Below, piece after piece: positions 17,186 through 26,642 of a stretch of DNA of 64,000 bases. Position 1 is the stretch's first letter, and every line of letters starts with the position of its first letter. This stretch comes from an uncultured Alphaproteobacteria bacterium. Lineage in GTDB: Bacteria > Pseudomonadota > Alphaproteobacteria > Rs-D84. Position numbers and translations under genes: made by a program. Below the pieces are notes generated by a model. The model did no database searches. It worked only from the letters and a program-made list of their open reading frames with translations, and was not told where the DNA came from. The stretch lies in NCBI GenBank assembly GCA_951801825.1, contig CATOOF010000002.1, positions 1-64,000 on the forward strand, read 5' to 3'.

Positions 17186-17195
17186 GTGATACAAT
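17168..17195 (+). promoter_or_regulatory. Promoter of RNA element B2
   Basis: TTGCAA at 17168-17173, a 16-base spacer and TACAAT at 17190-17195. Confidence 0.6.
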
Positions 17196-17201
17196 ATTAG
17201 T

Positions 17202-17384
17202 TGTAATGGGCAGCCCCTGTTGCAAAAGTGCGAGCTGAAATCTCGCGTACCAAAACCGCCTATGCAGGCGTAAAATGCTCCACCACATGCGGGTTGGAGT
17301 CGGTGAATATATTGAATAAGCCGGGATAACGTTTTGGTATCATTTCAGCTCCAACCACTAGATTTTTTTCCAGTGGTTTTTTGT
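17202..17384 (+). ncRNA. Structured pseudoknot RNA, element B2
   Basis: Hairpin GCGAG/CTCGC (17230-17246) with loop L 17235-17241 pairing with L' 17342-17348 (CTGAAAT/ATTTCAG); S 17249-17256 with S' 17331-17338 (ACCAAAAC/GTTTTGGT, 8 bp); hairpin CGCCT/AGGCG (17257-17270); Q 17292-17299 with Q' 17349-17356 (GGTTGGAG/CTCCAACC); internal hairpin with the GAATATATTGAATAA loop. The terminator, CCACT (17355-17359) with AGTGG (17372-17376) and a T6 tail, overlaps the end of Q' by two bases, as in A2 and C2. The small HTH gene pair follows. Confidence 0.8.
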
Positions 17385-17408
17385 TTTGTTTAACAAACGG
17401 GGGCGCTG

Positions 17409-17663
17409 GTGCGGTTGTATCAAGAGATTGAGCATATACGTACGGAAATGGGTATTCCGGATTATCAAATGTGTAATATATTTAATATTACCGACGCGGA
17501 ATATCTGCTGTTCCAGGGGGGCAGGTTTAAATTGCCCACATATTCAATAATCATGTTTATTATTGAGGTTCGGCGCCCCCTAACATCAATAGAGGGGAGG
17601 GAGAGAGAATATGATAACACACGAAGACCTGTGGCGTGCCATAGACCGCCTGGCGGCGAATAA
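17409..17663 (+). CDS. Small protein, first of the overlapping pair (paralogue of the 7584 gene)
   Basis: 84 residues from a GTG start with GGGG upstream. It shares IPDYQMCNIF and IMFIIEVRRPL with the 7584 gene, while the middle has diverged, so it is a paralogue rather than a recent copy. The last 20 or so residues are out-of-frame reading of the next gene. It has no signal peptide. The conserved overlap and the constant position behind an RNA cluster are the best evidence that it is a real gene. Function unknown; a helical DNA- or RNA-binding role is only a guess. Confidence 0.65.
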   Translation: MRLYQEIEHIRTEMGIPDYQMCNIFNITDAEYLLFQGGRFKLPTYSIIMFIIEVRRPLTSIEGREREYDNTRRPVACHRPPGGE

Positions 17664-17853
17664 TGGTTTGTCGACATCCGGTATGGCGAAAAAGGCGGGG
17701 TTGCATGAATCTACATTTAACCCGTCAAAACGTATCAGTGCCGCGGGGCGTCCGCGGTGGCCCACGTTCGAGATAATAAACAAGGCGATGGAGGCAACAA
17801 ATACATCAATGAATGAATTTGCCCGTCTGGTGGATATCGAATCCGCAAGATAG
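17611..17853 (+). CDS. HTH DNA-binding protein (paralogue of the 7795 gene)
   Basis: 80 residues preceded by GGGAGGGAGAG. The sequence LWRAIDRLAANNGLSTSGMAKKAGL, then HESTFNPSKR and GRPRWPTFEII, matches the N-terminal DNA-binding half of alphaproteobacterial S24/C1-like repressors; no peptidase domain follows. It is clearly paralogous to the 7795 protein, with the helix-turn-helix best conserved. It overlaps the preceding gene in the same relative frame as at the first locus. A terminator follows the stop. Confidence 0.8.
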   Translation: MITHEDLWRAIDRLAANNGLSTSGMAKKAGLHESTFNPSKRISAAGRPRWPTFEIINKAMEATNTSMNEFARLVDIESAR

Positions 17854-17864
17854 CGAAACAAACA

Positions 17865-17890
17865 CCCCGCCATTCGGCGGGGATTTTTTT
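17865..17890 (+). terminator. Intrinsic terminator after the HTH gene
   Basis: CCCCGCC/GGCGGGG stem followed by ATTTTTTT. Confidence 0.85.
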
Positions 17891-17896
17891 ATGGGT

Positions 17897-18616
17897 TTAG
17901 TTTTTCGGCTCAAAGTACTTTTTATGCTGTGTCTGCGATACTTTTAGCATTGAATCAAACTTTTGCTGGGCCGCGTCCAATGTGGCCGGCGTGTTCGCCG
18001 ATGCGCCCGCCATATAATCCGCGCCGTTTAACACAATCAGCCGCGACGGAATCAGGGCCGACCCACATTCGATATAGTATTCGCTGGGGTTGTAATATTT
18101 CCCATAACAGCGCCCGTTTACCACCGCCGCATATCCGTTTTCGGCCAGTTGGCTGCACGTTGGCTGGGCCCCGGTGGTGATTTCGCCGGTTGCCACAATC
18201 TCGTCCGGGGAATCCAATACGCCGCGGCAATATACGTTTACATATTTTCCATTAACCGATGCCAGTGTGCCGTTCGCCGATGTCTTGCGCGCGCCAAAGC
18301 ATCCGTCGGCCAATGCGTTTGTGTCAAAATCGGATTTGATGCCCGTACCCTTGGCCAGTTCGGTTTTACCCATGGGGGTTGGCTCATCGCCGCCCGCGAC
18401 CAGTGCACCCGGGCATACCAGTTTCATTCCGCGACAGTTTGCGTTCGCATCCCACATGCCCGGGTCGTAACCGGCGCCCATGCTGACATAACAATTTGTC
18501 GTGCTGATGCGGCAAATCGTTGGCCGCAACCACCATGGCGTTGATGATGTCGCCGCCATTGCCGCATTGGCGGCAACGCCAAAACAAAACACAGATGCAA
18601 AAAATAATCTTTTCAT
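17897..18616 (-). CDS. Exported Cys-containing protein
   Basis: 239 residues with a signal peptide (MKRLFFASVFCFGVAANAAMA). The mature part has ten cysteines in pairs (CRISTTNC, CRGMKLVC, CSQLAENG, CYGKYYN, YIECGSA), so it probably folds with disulfides in the periplasm. It contains NGKYVNVYCRG and NGRCYGKYYNPSEYYIECG, two similar blocks that look like an internal repeat. It is downstream, on the same strand, of the large Cys-rich gene at 18681 with a 64-base gap. Function unknown. Confidence 0.8.
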   Translation of the reverse strand: MKRLFFASVFCFGVAANAAMAATSSTPWWLRPTICRISTTNCYVSMGAGYDPGMWDANANCRGMKLVCPGALVAGGDEPTPMGKTELAKGTGIKSDFDTNALADGCFGARKTSANGTLASVNGKYVNVYCRGVLDSPDEIVATGEITTGAQPTCSQLAENGYAAVVNGRCYGKYYNPSEYYIECGSALIPSRLIVLNGADYMAGASANTPATLDAAQQKFDSMLKVSQTQHKKYFEPKN

Positions 18617-18680
18617 GACTTTTTCTCTATCGTTTTATTTTATCAAATTTTTCCCCCGCGTGCAAGCGCCTGTGGATGCA

Positions 18681-21404
18681 TTATTCGCATTCGTACGTGG
18701 TCTGGTTGTATTTCTTGGAACCACAGTTGCATGTTTCGGTTAATGGGTTCCACTTTTTGTTTGTTTCCGTCTCGGTCAGGTTTGATGTCTCTTCGCAGGC
18801 GGTCTTTTCATTCGCGTATACGCACCGTGCGGTTGTCGCATTCCATATTTTGGACAGTGCGCAGGTACATGTCGACGTTGTAGAACTCCATTCGCCGCCC
18901 GTCTGGGTACAGCCTGTCTGCATGTCGGGCGCGGTATCAACCGGCGCCGCACAGTATCCCCACTTTGTGCTGGCACTGGTTTCAATGTAAAATGTTTTAT
19001 GCATTTCATGTGTGCGCTTGTCGAATATTGCATCCGCGCCGGTTTCGCCGCTGCGCGATGGTGTGGCGGGCTGGGATGCGGTGGTGACATCGTCGCTGTC
19101 GTCGCGTTCGGTGTCTATCCAGATGCCGCCCAGGCGTTCGCACTCGCGCGCCAGCTGTTTCGCCATGTCAACACGTATTGAATCCATTACAACGTTTACA
19201 TCCTGTAATATGTTCGATGGCGGCATTTCATTCGATTTGGATGGGCGAACACATGTCTGCATCGCATAGCTGACCATTTTTTGATACAGCGTGCCGTTAT
19301 AGTATGTCGCACATCTTGCATCTTCGCTGATGCTGCCGTCGCATACCGCGTTTGCAGTACCGCCCGGGCATGTACAGTTGCCTTTCAGTGCCGCACACGG
19401 CCGGCATGAATTTCCGGCCTTTGGCGTGCCGTTGTATTTCGATGATGTGGGGCTGTCGGTCATGTAATAGCCCGGGTTGCATTTGGTGTACTTTTTTAGC
19501 AACGGACATGAATAGCCGCCGGTCGATGCCGTGAACACGGGCGCCAGTGGGGAATATGTTTGGACAACAGTGGCGACTTCTTCGCCGCTTTTTTTATTGT
19601 CGTCGCTGTTCCATGAATTGTTAACCGGACACATCGCCGCATACTGCTGGGTTCCCGGATTATATGTGCGACACCCAAACGGGTACGAGTGCAGGCTGTC
19701 GTTGCTGGGGGCGGCGCACATTTCTTTGGCATATGCCAACAATGTCGCCTGGCATTCTTTGGCAATGTTTTGATCGGTAATGGCGCCCATCGCGTTTACC
19801 AGTTCGTCCAGACCATTGGCGCCGCCGCCATACAGGTTTGCGCATGCATACAGCTTGTCCTTGCACATTTCTTCGGACAGTTCCATACGCGAACCCAGCA
19901 ACAGTTGCTCTTTTACATTGCTGAAGTCTTTCAATGACTGGTTCTGGGTGTCATAGCACTGGTTGACAACGTCCAGACATTCGTTCTTTACCTGGCGGAT
20001 GCGTTCATGCTGGCCCTGATAGATTTCTGTAATTGCCTGGCGCATGAATTCATCCCATACGTCGTCTGCCAAATCCCGGCATGTGTCCAGACCGCGGGCG
20101 GCATATGAACGCTTGCGGTTCAGCTCGTTTACTATCATTCGGTTCGCCTGGTTGTTTAAAACGTCGCCCGCCAGCGAAATCGACGATTCCAGTTGGTAAA
20201 AATCCGGGGAATATATCGGTTCGCCCGTGTCACGATTTAAATACTTGCCCGATACGTCCAGACAGTGCACGTAATCCTTGCCACAGGCGGTCTCGGATGT
20301 TATGTCCTTGCGGACCTGGGCGATACAGTCGTTTATCGTTGTTGAATTATGCGCGTCATAGTTTTCCAGACGCGCCGTCTGCATCGCATTTTCTGTTGTG
20401 CGGATGGCCGCATTCGCCGCCGTAAATTTTTTATCCAGCGCCGTCGCCAATGCATTACAGTCGTTCTCTATATACATCCCGTATGCAGATACAACCATGT
20501 TCAGCGTCGAACGTGTTGAACACTGGTTCGCCACCAGTTCGGCACACTGGGCATGTACCGCGTTGTACAGCGGTTCGCCCGTCAGGTTTGCAATCTGGGC
20601 GCCGGATGCCAAATCGGTTGTTGCCCATATCGCGTTTATGTCGCCTGCAATGTCCAGCGTTCCCTGGGTCGACAGCGCCTTGGACTTTGTATTGGACAAA
20701 ACCTCGCTTATTCCGGCCAGCTGTTGTGCACTGGCCGATGTGTCTTTGGTGGCCGATGCCTTTGATTCGCCGGCCGTTGCGTTAAGCATCGCGTTAACCT
20801 CTGCCGCGGTTTTGGGAATAACCTCTATATTCAGGTTTGTAAAATCCTGTAGCTGGTCTGATGTCTGGACCAGGGTCCGCTCGCGTGATTTTATGTCCGC
20901 CAGGCGGGACGAACATACGCATCGCCGGTATGTGTCGTTTTGGTTGGCACAGAACTGGTCCATACAGGTAAAGTATGCATCACGGCATGCATTGTATCCG
21001 GTGCCGAATGTATTTGATGTTGTGGCGGCGCGCGCCGGTGTGCGCGCGGCGCGCGATATCGCGCCGACCGGCGTCAGGGCCGTTGCGGCCCGCGCAGTAC
21101 GTGCAGTGTTCGGTGTGGAAACCGCACTGCGTGTGGCGGTGTTTGACGATTGAACGGTTGTGCGCGCACTGCGTGACGATGTGGTCGCGGTGCGGGCCGT
21201 GGCCCCGCGCGACAGTGTCGCATTGCGTGTGGTAACGATTCCTGTGCGCGGTGTTGTTGTGCTTGCCGTGGTGCGTGCGGTAATGTTTTGGCCGGATTGT
21301 GATGTGCCTGTCTGGCGCTTTACACTGGTGGCATCACGAACAGCAGCATTGGCAACGCCAATGCCGACGCCAATCAGTCCGGCAAAAAGCAAAAACTTTT
21401 TCAT
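18681..21404 (-). CDS. Large exported Cys-rich protein (CMDQFC family, subtype with Ala/Thr/Arg-rich N-terminus)
   Basis: 907 residues from the ATG at 21404, which yields the signal peptide MKKFLLFAGLIGVGIGVANA. Residues 21-135 are low-complexity and rich in Thr, Ala, Ser and Arg. The signature C-x6-CMDQFC-x9-CVC starts at residue 140. Further blocks include ACGKDYVHCLDVSGKYL, shared with the 55450 protein (VCGDNLEKCLDMSGRYI). The C-terminal third has several CxxC modules (CRPC, CTCPGG, CNCG). It and the 55450 protein form one subtype; the genes at 987, 21903 and 24119 form another. Function unknown; a disulfide-rich envelope component is inferred. Confidence 0.87.
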   Translation of the reverse strand: MKKFLLFAGLIGVGIGVANAAVRDATSVKRQTGTSQSGQNITARTTASTTTPRTGIVTTRNATLSRGATARTATTSSRSARTTVQSSNTATRSAVSTPNTARTARAATALTPVGAISRAARTPARAATTSNTFGTGYNACRDAYFTCMDQFCANQNDTYRRCVCSSRLADIKSRERTLVQTSDQLQDFTNLNIEVIPKTAAEVNAMLNATAGESKASATKDTSASAQQLAGISEVLSNTKSKALSTQGTLDIAGDINAIWATTDLASGAQIANLTGEPLYNAVHAQCAELVANQCSTRSTLNMVVSAYGMYIENDCNALATALDKKFTAANAAIRTTENAMQTARLENYDAHNSTTINDCIAQVRKDITSETACGKDYVHCLDVSGKYLNRDTGEPIYSPDFYQLESSISLAGDVLNNQANRMIVNELNRKRSYAARGLDTCRDLADDVWDEFMRQAITEIYQGQHERIRQVKNECLDVVNQCYDTQNQSLKDFSNVKEQLLLGSRMELSEEMCKDKLYACANLYGGGANGLDELVNAMGAITDQNIAKECQATLLAYAKEMCAAPSNDSLHSYPFGCRTYNPGTQQYAAMCPVNNSWNSDDNKKSGEEVATVVQTYSPLAPVFTASTGGYSCPLLKKYTKCNPGYYMTDSPTSSKYNGTPKAGNSCRPCAALKGNCTCPGGTANAVCDGSISEDARCATYYNGTLYQKMVSYAMQTCVRPSKSNEMPPSNILQDVNVVMDSIRVDMAKQLARECERLGGIWIDTERDDSDDVTTASQPATPSRSGETGADAIFDKRTHEMHKTFYIETSASTKWGYCAAPVDTAPDMQTGCTQTGGEWSSTTSTCTCALSKIWNATTARCVYANEKTACEETSNLTETETNKKWNPLTETCNCGSKKYNQTTYECE

Positions 21405-21490
21405 TATTACGTTTAATATGATATCAAAAAGCCCGCCGCCGGGCAACGTATATTTGAATATTTGGCAAGATTTTTTTTCAAAAAACTCAG

Positions 21491-21513
21491 AAAAAAATCC
21501 CGCATATGCGGGA
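21491..21513 (-). terminator. Intrinsic terminator of infA
   Basis: Palindrome TCCCGCATATGCGGGA at 21498-21513. On the minus strand it is followed by a run of seven T, just past the infA stop. Confidence 0.85.
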
Positions 21514-21518
21514 CGGAA

Positions 21519-21773
21519 TTATTTGTTTGCTGCGGCCTGATCCGGGGCGGGGCGGTTGCGCTCTACAAACGTGATGCGGCCCTTGTCCAAATCATAGGGT
21601 GTCATTTCAACACGCACTTTTTCGCCAACGTTGACCCAGATGCGGGCCTTGCGCATTTTGCCACACACGGTGGCCAGAATCTCGTGTCCGTTTTCCAGCT
21701 TTACGCGGAACATGGTGTTGGGTAATTTATCCTCAACCGTGCCGCTAAAAACAATTACATCGTCTTTTGCCAT
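21519..21773 (-). CDS. infA: Translation initiation factor IF-1
   Basis: 84 residues; the family is typically 70-75 and the extra residues are a C-terminal tail ([11 protein letters not shown]). A single OB-fold S1-like domain binds the A site of the 30S subunit during initiation. Typical sequence: [49 protein letters not shown] and KGRITF. AGAGGAAA precedes the ATG. It stands alone between two large Cys-rich protein genes, divergent from the one at 21903. Confidence 0.96.
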   Translation of the reverse strand: MAKDDVIVFSGTVEDKLPNTMFRVKLENGHEILATVCGKMRKARIWVNVGEKVRVEMTPYDLDKGRITFVERNRPAPDQAAANK

Positions 21774-21902
21774 TATTTTCCTCTGATTTTCAAGGGGCAT
21801 AATATTGCCTGGGATAAAAAAAAGCAAGAATATTTTTATATCTGCTTGCACGCGGGGCACGCTTTTGATAAAATTAGATATAATAATGTAGGGTGGGGAC
21901 CA

Positions 21903-24074
21903 ATGAAGTCTAGATTTCTTATTATGTTGTTGTGTATGGCGCCAATGGCGTTAAGCGCGGCTGAGCGCACGGATGAGGCGCGTGTCGGTGTGCGGCGAAT
22001 GTCAATGGCCGGGGTTCATGCACCAAATGTTTCAACAAACTTGAAATCTTCGGGGAGTGTCTCGTCCCCAACAATGACGACAAAGCCGGTGGTGTCAGGG
22101 ACGACCGGAACACCGTCGCCATCTGTACCAAATACGCAGCCCGCGCCCGATACCACCCCCCAGCCGCCGGCTAAATCGGAACCTGTCGCAGGCAGTGACT
22201 GTCGTGACGCATACCGTGCCTGCATGGACGAATTTTGTCTGCTGGACGAGTCTGAGGGCTATCGTTGTGCATGCTCTGCCAATATAAACAAGTCAAAATC
22301 ACTGATTCAGGAAATACAACAAATTCAGGCCGATGCAGACAAGCTGTATACCGAGGGGGTAGAGCGCGAACAACTGGGGGCTAAGGCACGCCTGGTGTTC
22401 GGCGAGAGCGAGGCCGCCAAGAAAAGTTCGCGTGCGTCGGGATTAAGCTTTTCAGAATGGCTGAAAAGTGATGGCAGTGGCGATGATGATGGACTGGGGG
22501 CCGATGCAGATATTGGCGATGGATTGTATGCCATGGCGGCGGATTTTTGTGCAGACCAGCTGGAATCATGCGGGACCAAGTCAGAGATGGAAGAAATGCT
22601 GTATGCGCGCATGATAGTACAGGACTGTAAGGCGTTTGATTTATATCTGGCCGACCAAAAGACAAACGCCACGGCGAACAAGCGCACGGCTGAGGCCGCA
22701 GTACGCAAGGCGCGTTTGGAAATGCTGGATACCACGAACAAATATAATCGCGGTGAATGTCTGTTGGCGTATCGTTCTTGTATCGCGGACAAGGGCGGAT
22801 GTGGCGCTAACTTTGAAAACTGTTTGGATGCAGACCTGCTGGGGCGTCGTGCCAATGCATGTGAAAACGTTCTGGACCAGTGTATGGCGGTGCGGAATTA
22901 TGTTCTCCAGGACTGGGAGGCAGAATCACAAAGCATATTGGTAGAGGCCGCCAAGTATGCGGATAAAAACGCACGTCTGACATGTTTGGCGCGGATTCAG
23001 GCATGTCTTGAGGATGGGTGTTCGACCGGAACAAATCCCGCATGTTTGACAGATGTTAATGTTGCGGCCGGTGTTTGTCCTATTATTGATGAATGCAATG
23101 CAATGATTCCCGGGATAAAGACCGCTGTTAACGACAAACTGGGGTATCTGCGTACACAGTTCTGTCAAAATGACGTTGACAAGTGTCTGCGCGACAAATG
23201 TGGCGAGAATTTTACCGCGCCAGAATGCATTGGTAAAAAAACGTCCGAGATTACAGCGATGTGTCCACAGTCTATGTTCCCGTCTTGCAAAAATGAAAAG
23301 CAGTTTAACATAATATTACAGGCAACATTACTGCAGATGGATTATCAGATGTTGCAGGGATGTTTGAACCACTTTGGCGAAGAACTGGGCAAGGTATGCG
23401 GAACAGATATGTCATGTCTGCCGTCAGATGATACGGTTCAGGCGCTGACCACGATTCCAGATACAGAAGAAGGCCTGGCCGCGTTGCGTGTAAAGGTGCG
23501 TGATAACTCAAAGCAGGCGGTTGCAGATTTCTTTAAGCAGTTCGAGAAAGACATGACTGTTGCGGCGTGTGCCGACGCAAAAAAGCCGGCCGGCCGGCAA
23601 AGCCTGGGGACCAGTGTGTTCAACAGTGCGAAACTGGTTGCGGAAATCGGTGCGGAAAACCGTGCCATGCGCGAACTGGAAAGCAAGATTGCAGAACTAT
23701 CGCGTAAGCAGGATTTGGAAAAGGCAAGAGAAAACTGTCTGAAAACATATAAGCCGGAAACACCGGATACATCTGAAAAGAACTATAGCTATATCCGCAG
23801 TGTTTCGTTTGAGCCAGATTTGCGTAACTGTCACGTTTGCCGCATGCAACAGGTGTGCGAGACGGGCGGCGAATCCAAGGGCGCGGCCGGCCTGAAGGGA
23901 TTGGCGGGTGGATTGTCCGCAGGGGTCTCGGTGGGTACCAGTGTTATGCCCGGATGGGGTTCGGCCATTGGTGGTGTTGTCGGCGGATTGGGCGGATTCT
24001 TTGGCGGGAGAAGTACGGGCGGAGAAAAAGAGTTCTGCCAGGAACTGGAATCCTGCGAAGATATAAATATGTAA
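21903..24074 (+). CDS. Exported Cys-rich repeat protein (CMDEFC family)
   Basis: 723 residues from the ATG at 21903 (GGTGGGGA upstream), giving the signal peptide [20 protein letters not shown] Pro/Thr-rich linker leads to the signature [13 protein letters not shown] near residue 98. Central blocks include CLLAYRSC...[10 protein letters not shown] and several C-x6-C pairs. The C-terminus has [10 protein letters not shown] and then a glycine-zipper hydrophobic segment (about 666-705; [19 protein letters not shown]). It is followed 44 bases later by a paralogue, so the two are probably one transcript. Function unknown; tandem paralogues that each end in a hydrophobic hairpin or Cys cluster could co-assemble. 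Confidence 0.87.
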   Translation: MKSRFLIMLLCMAPMALSAAERTDEARVGVRRMSMAGVHAPNVSTNLKSSGSVSSPTMTTKPVVSGTTGTPSPSVPNTQPAPDTTPQPPAKSEPVAGSDCRDAYRACMDEFCLLDESEGYRCACSANINKSKSLIQEIQQIQADADKLYTEGVEREQLGAKARLVFGESEAAKKSSRASGLSFSEWLKSDGSGDDDGLGADADIGDGLYAMAADFCADQLESCGTKSEMEEMLYARMIVQDCKAFDLYLADQKTNATANKRTAEAAVRKARLEMLDTTNKYNRGECLLAYRSCIADKGGCGANFENCLDADLLGRRANACENVLDQCMAVRNYVLQDWEAESQSILVEAAKYADKNARLTCLARIQACLEDGCSTGTNPACLTDVNVAAGVCPIIDECNAMIPGIKTAVNDKLGYLRTQFCQNDVDKCLRDKCGENFTAPECIGKKTSEITAMCPQSMFPSCKNEKQFNIILQATLLQMDYQMLQGCLNHFGEELGKVCGTDMSCLPSDDTVQALTTIPDTEEGLAALRVKVRDNSKQAVADFFKQFEKDMTVAACADAKKPAGRQSLGTSVFNSAKLVAEIGAENRAMRELESKIAELSRKQDLEKARENCLKTYKPETPDTSEKNYSYIRSVSFEPDLRNCHVCRMQQVCETGGESKGAAGLKGLAGGLSAGVSVGTSVMPGWGSAIGGVVGGLGGFFGGRSTGGEKEFCQELESCEDINM

Positions 24075-24118
24075 CAGGGGGCGGTGTGCGGATATAACCC
24101 ACGCCAAGGAGAGAGAAA

Positions 24119-26584
24119 ATGCTAAAAAATATATCTGCTATCTTTTTTGGGCTGACATTAGTTTTCGCGGGGGGCGCCGGTAATGCATATGCGGCGGTCA
24201 AAAAGACCGCGGCAAAACAGTCGGCTATTCAAAAGGGAACCAGTGTTCGCACCCGGGTTGAGGCAACGGGTTTGTATGACCAAGAATGTTATGATGCATA
24301 TTACGGATGTATGGACCAGTTCTGTATTCCTGATAATGCCAATGGCGGCAGCTGCACCTGCAGTGATGATAGCGCGGCATATGAAAAAGAATTCGACGAG
24401 ATTCAAAAAATACTGGAAGAGGCCGCCCGCATTTCCACCGTAGAGGTTGAAAAGGTAAAAGCTGGTGCCCAGGCCGACATCATATTTACGGGCACACGCG
24501 AATATGATGAGCAGGGTAATTTAAAAGAAGTGGATGAATTGGTAAAAGGTTCGACCAAGGAACAAAAGCGCGCAGAGCTGTTGGCGATGTTTGAAAACAC
24601 GCTTTATGACGACGACGATGACGAGATGGATTCATTGGTTGATATTGCCAACAAAAAGGGTAATGACCTGCATGCCGCCGCCGAGGAAATATGCCGTCAG
24701 CAGATTCCGGATTCCTGTGAAAAAGATTTGCCGTTCCTGCGCCAGGTATATGCCCGCCAGATTGTGTCCGACTGTACTGCATTTAAAAACAGTTTGGCGT
24801 CAAAGCGCCAGGCGGCCGAGATAGAGTTGGCCAATGCAGAGGGGGCGGTACGAAACGCACTAAAAGAAAGTTTTGATGCGGCAAACAAATACGATTTGGG
24901 TACATGCATGGTTGAATTTAAAAAGTGCATGCAGACCGATGATGCCTGTGGCAAGGATTGGAATAACTGCGTATTTACAATCGCATCTGAAAACATGCAG
25001 AATAACAAGGCAAAAAGCACCGCCGGCACCACGGTTAAAACAATAAACACATATGATATCACCGAATCCACAATGGAGATTCTTAGCTCTAAACGCATTA
25101 TATGTGAAAAAGTTTTGGAACAGTGTGTTGCGGTTCGTGACATGGTTTGGCCCGCATTTTTGCGAGAGGCCGCACCCACAATCCGCGTAGCAGAGCAGGG
25201 GGCCGAGTCAAAGTTCCGTCAGTCTTGTTTAACCAATATATCCAACTGTATACAAAAAGCATGTAAGGACGATATCGTTGGCAAGGGTGTCGATACCATG
25301 GATGCCTGTTTGTCGCGTCCGGATATGGCACGCAGTTTCTGTAAGGTAGAGATTGACCCCTGTGAACGTATGGAGCCGCTGATTTGGGGATATGTTGTAG
25401 ATAAGTTAGCCGCCATGCGTGTTGACGCATGTACCCAAGAGGTCAAGGATTGCTTTACCGATGAAACGAGATGCGGTCCGGATTTTTCAAACTGTATCGG
25501 TATGGATTACGACTATATCCACGATATTTGTCCGATTGACAAACTGGTTGTCTGCAAGGCCAACAATCCTGGATTTTCAATGGATGATTTGGATGATATG
25601 CTGATGGGGCTGTATTTGAATATTGACAACCAAGCATTGACCCAGTGCCAGGATTTGGTTGATAAAAAGATGGCAGAGATTTGCGGCAGTACCACAGACT
25701 GTAACAAGTTTGCCGCAGATGAAGTGCTGGGGACAGGCAGTCTGCGCTCCCAAAAAGACGGGACAACATATCGTGTTACGGGTATGATTTCATTTGGCAG
25801 TATAAAGATGGGTGACGCCACCGGTCGTACGATTGACAATGGTGAAGGCGGCAAGATAACGCTGGGGCCTGGTGAAATCGGGGTTGGCGAGTATCTGGCC
25901 CAGGTGCGCCAGCGGAACGCATCTGTTGCAAATGCAGATGGAATCATGTCGTCAATCGAAGAAGAACTGAATAATGTTGCGGGTACTATTAATCGTACTA
26001 TTGAAATGATAGAACAGGATCCCCAGATTCAGTTCTGTATAAATGGCCGCAATCTGGAGCAGATTACTGGGAAAAGCGATTCTACAACCGGGCGTTTCCC
26101 GAACCTGTTGAACCAGGTAAAGATGCAGATTGCAATTGCGGCCCTGCGTCAGGCCCAGGATAACTATAATAAAAAGCTGACAGAGGAAATTACAAAGGCA
26201 ACAAAAGACGCATCGGCGGACCTGGCACAATATATGTGTCAGAAAATCGCAGAAAATAATGGCGCATTGGTGGGCTCGGCCACGGTTGATACGCCACTGG
26301 CGCCGCCGTATGCAATCAGCTATGATGTGGGGGCGGGCCTCAGTACAGAGGACTTGACCAAGGGTGGTACCGGACACAGCACTGTTCAGGCTGGGAACGG
26401 CAACGGCAGTAACGTTACAAAAGATGTTACATCGATATTCAGCCGTGATACCCGTACGTGTCATGTTTGTACAACTGTTACCACGCAAAGCTGTACGGTA
26501 AAGGGCGGTAACTGGTTCCGTAAAAAGAACACCAGTTGCGATGTGAAAAGCAACGGTCCTAACTGTGAAGATATACAAATGTAA
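24119..26584 (+). CDS. Exported Cys-rich repeat protein (CMDQFC family)
   Basis: 821 residues with an AAGGAGAGAG ribosome-binding site and a signal peptide ending GNAYA. The signature CYDAYYGCMDQFC-x9-CTC is near residue 57. The closest relative in the window is the 987 protein: shared blocks are TYDIT-x-S, CEKVLEQCVAV/DxVW, LREAAP, CLSRPD/ESxxSFCKxEI-PC, and YVxxxLAAMRVD. The C-terminus carries CHVCTTVTTQSC but lacks the long hydrophobic region of the 987 protein. The first and second tandem pairs therefore look like products of repeated duplication. Function unknown. Confidence 0.88.
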   Translation: MLKNISAIFFGLTLVFAGGAGNAYAAVKKTAAKQSAIQKGTSVRTRVEATGLYDQECYDAYYGCMDQFCIPDNANGGSCTCSDDSAAYEKEFDEIQKILEEAARISTVEVEKVKAGAQADIIFTGTREYDEQGNLKEVDELVKGSTKEQKRAELLAMFENTLYDDDDDEMDSLVDIANKKGNDLHAAAEEICRQQIPDSCEKDLPFLRQVYARQIVSDCTAFKNSLASKRQAAEIELANAEGAVRNALKESFDAANKYDLGTCMVEFKKCMQTDDACGKDWNNCVFTIASENMQNNKAKSTAGTTVKTINTYDITESTMEILSSKRIICEKVLEQCVAVRDMVWPAFLREAAPTIRVAEQGAESKFRQSCLTNISNCIQKACKDDIVGKGVDTMDACLSRPDMARSFCKVEIDPCERMEPLIWGYVVDKLAAMRVDACTQEVKDCFTDETRCGPDFSNCIGMDYDYIHDICPIDKLVVCKANNPGFSMDDLDDMLMGLYLNIDNQALTQCQDLVDKKMAEICGSTTDCNKFAADEVLGTGSLRSQKDGTTYRVTGMISFGSIKMGDATGRTIDNGEGGKITLGPGEIGVGEYLAQVRQRNASVANADGIMSSIEEELNNVAGTINRTIEMIEQDPQIQFCINGRNLEQITGKSDSTTGRFPNLLNQVKMQIAIAALRQAQDNYNKKLTEEITKATKDASADLAQYMCQKIAENNGALVGSATVDTPLAPPYAISYDVGAGLSTEDLTKGGTGHSTVQAGNGNGSNVTKDVTSIFSRDTRTCHVCTTVTTQSCTVKGGNWFRKKNTSCDVKSNGPNCEDIQM

Positions 26585-26590
26585 CAATAC

Positions 26591-26610
26591 TCCCGGCCAA
26601 TCGGCCGGGA
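26591..26610 (+). terminator. GC-rich hairpin after the 24119 gene
   Basis: TCCCGGCC/GGCCGGGA stem with an AATC loop. There is no T run afterwards, so it could slow decay or act as a weak terminator. Confidence 0.45.
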
Positions 26611-26642
26611 TTGTAAGGTAAGAAAAAAGGAAGAATGGTACA

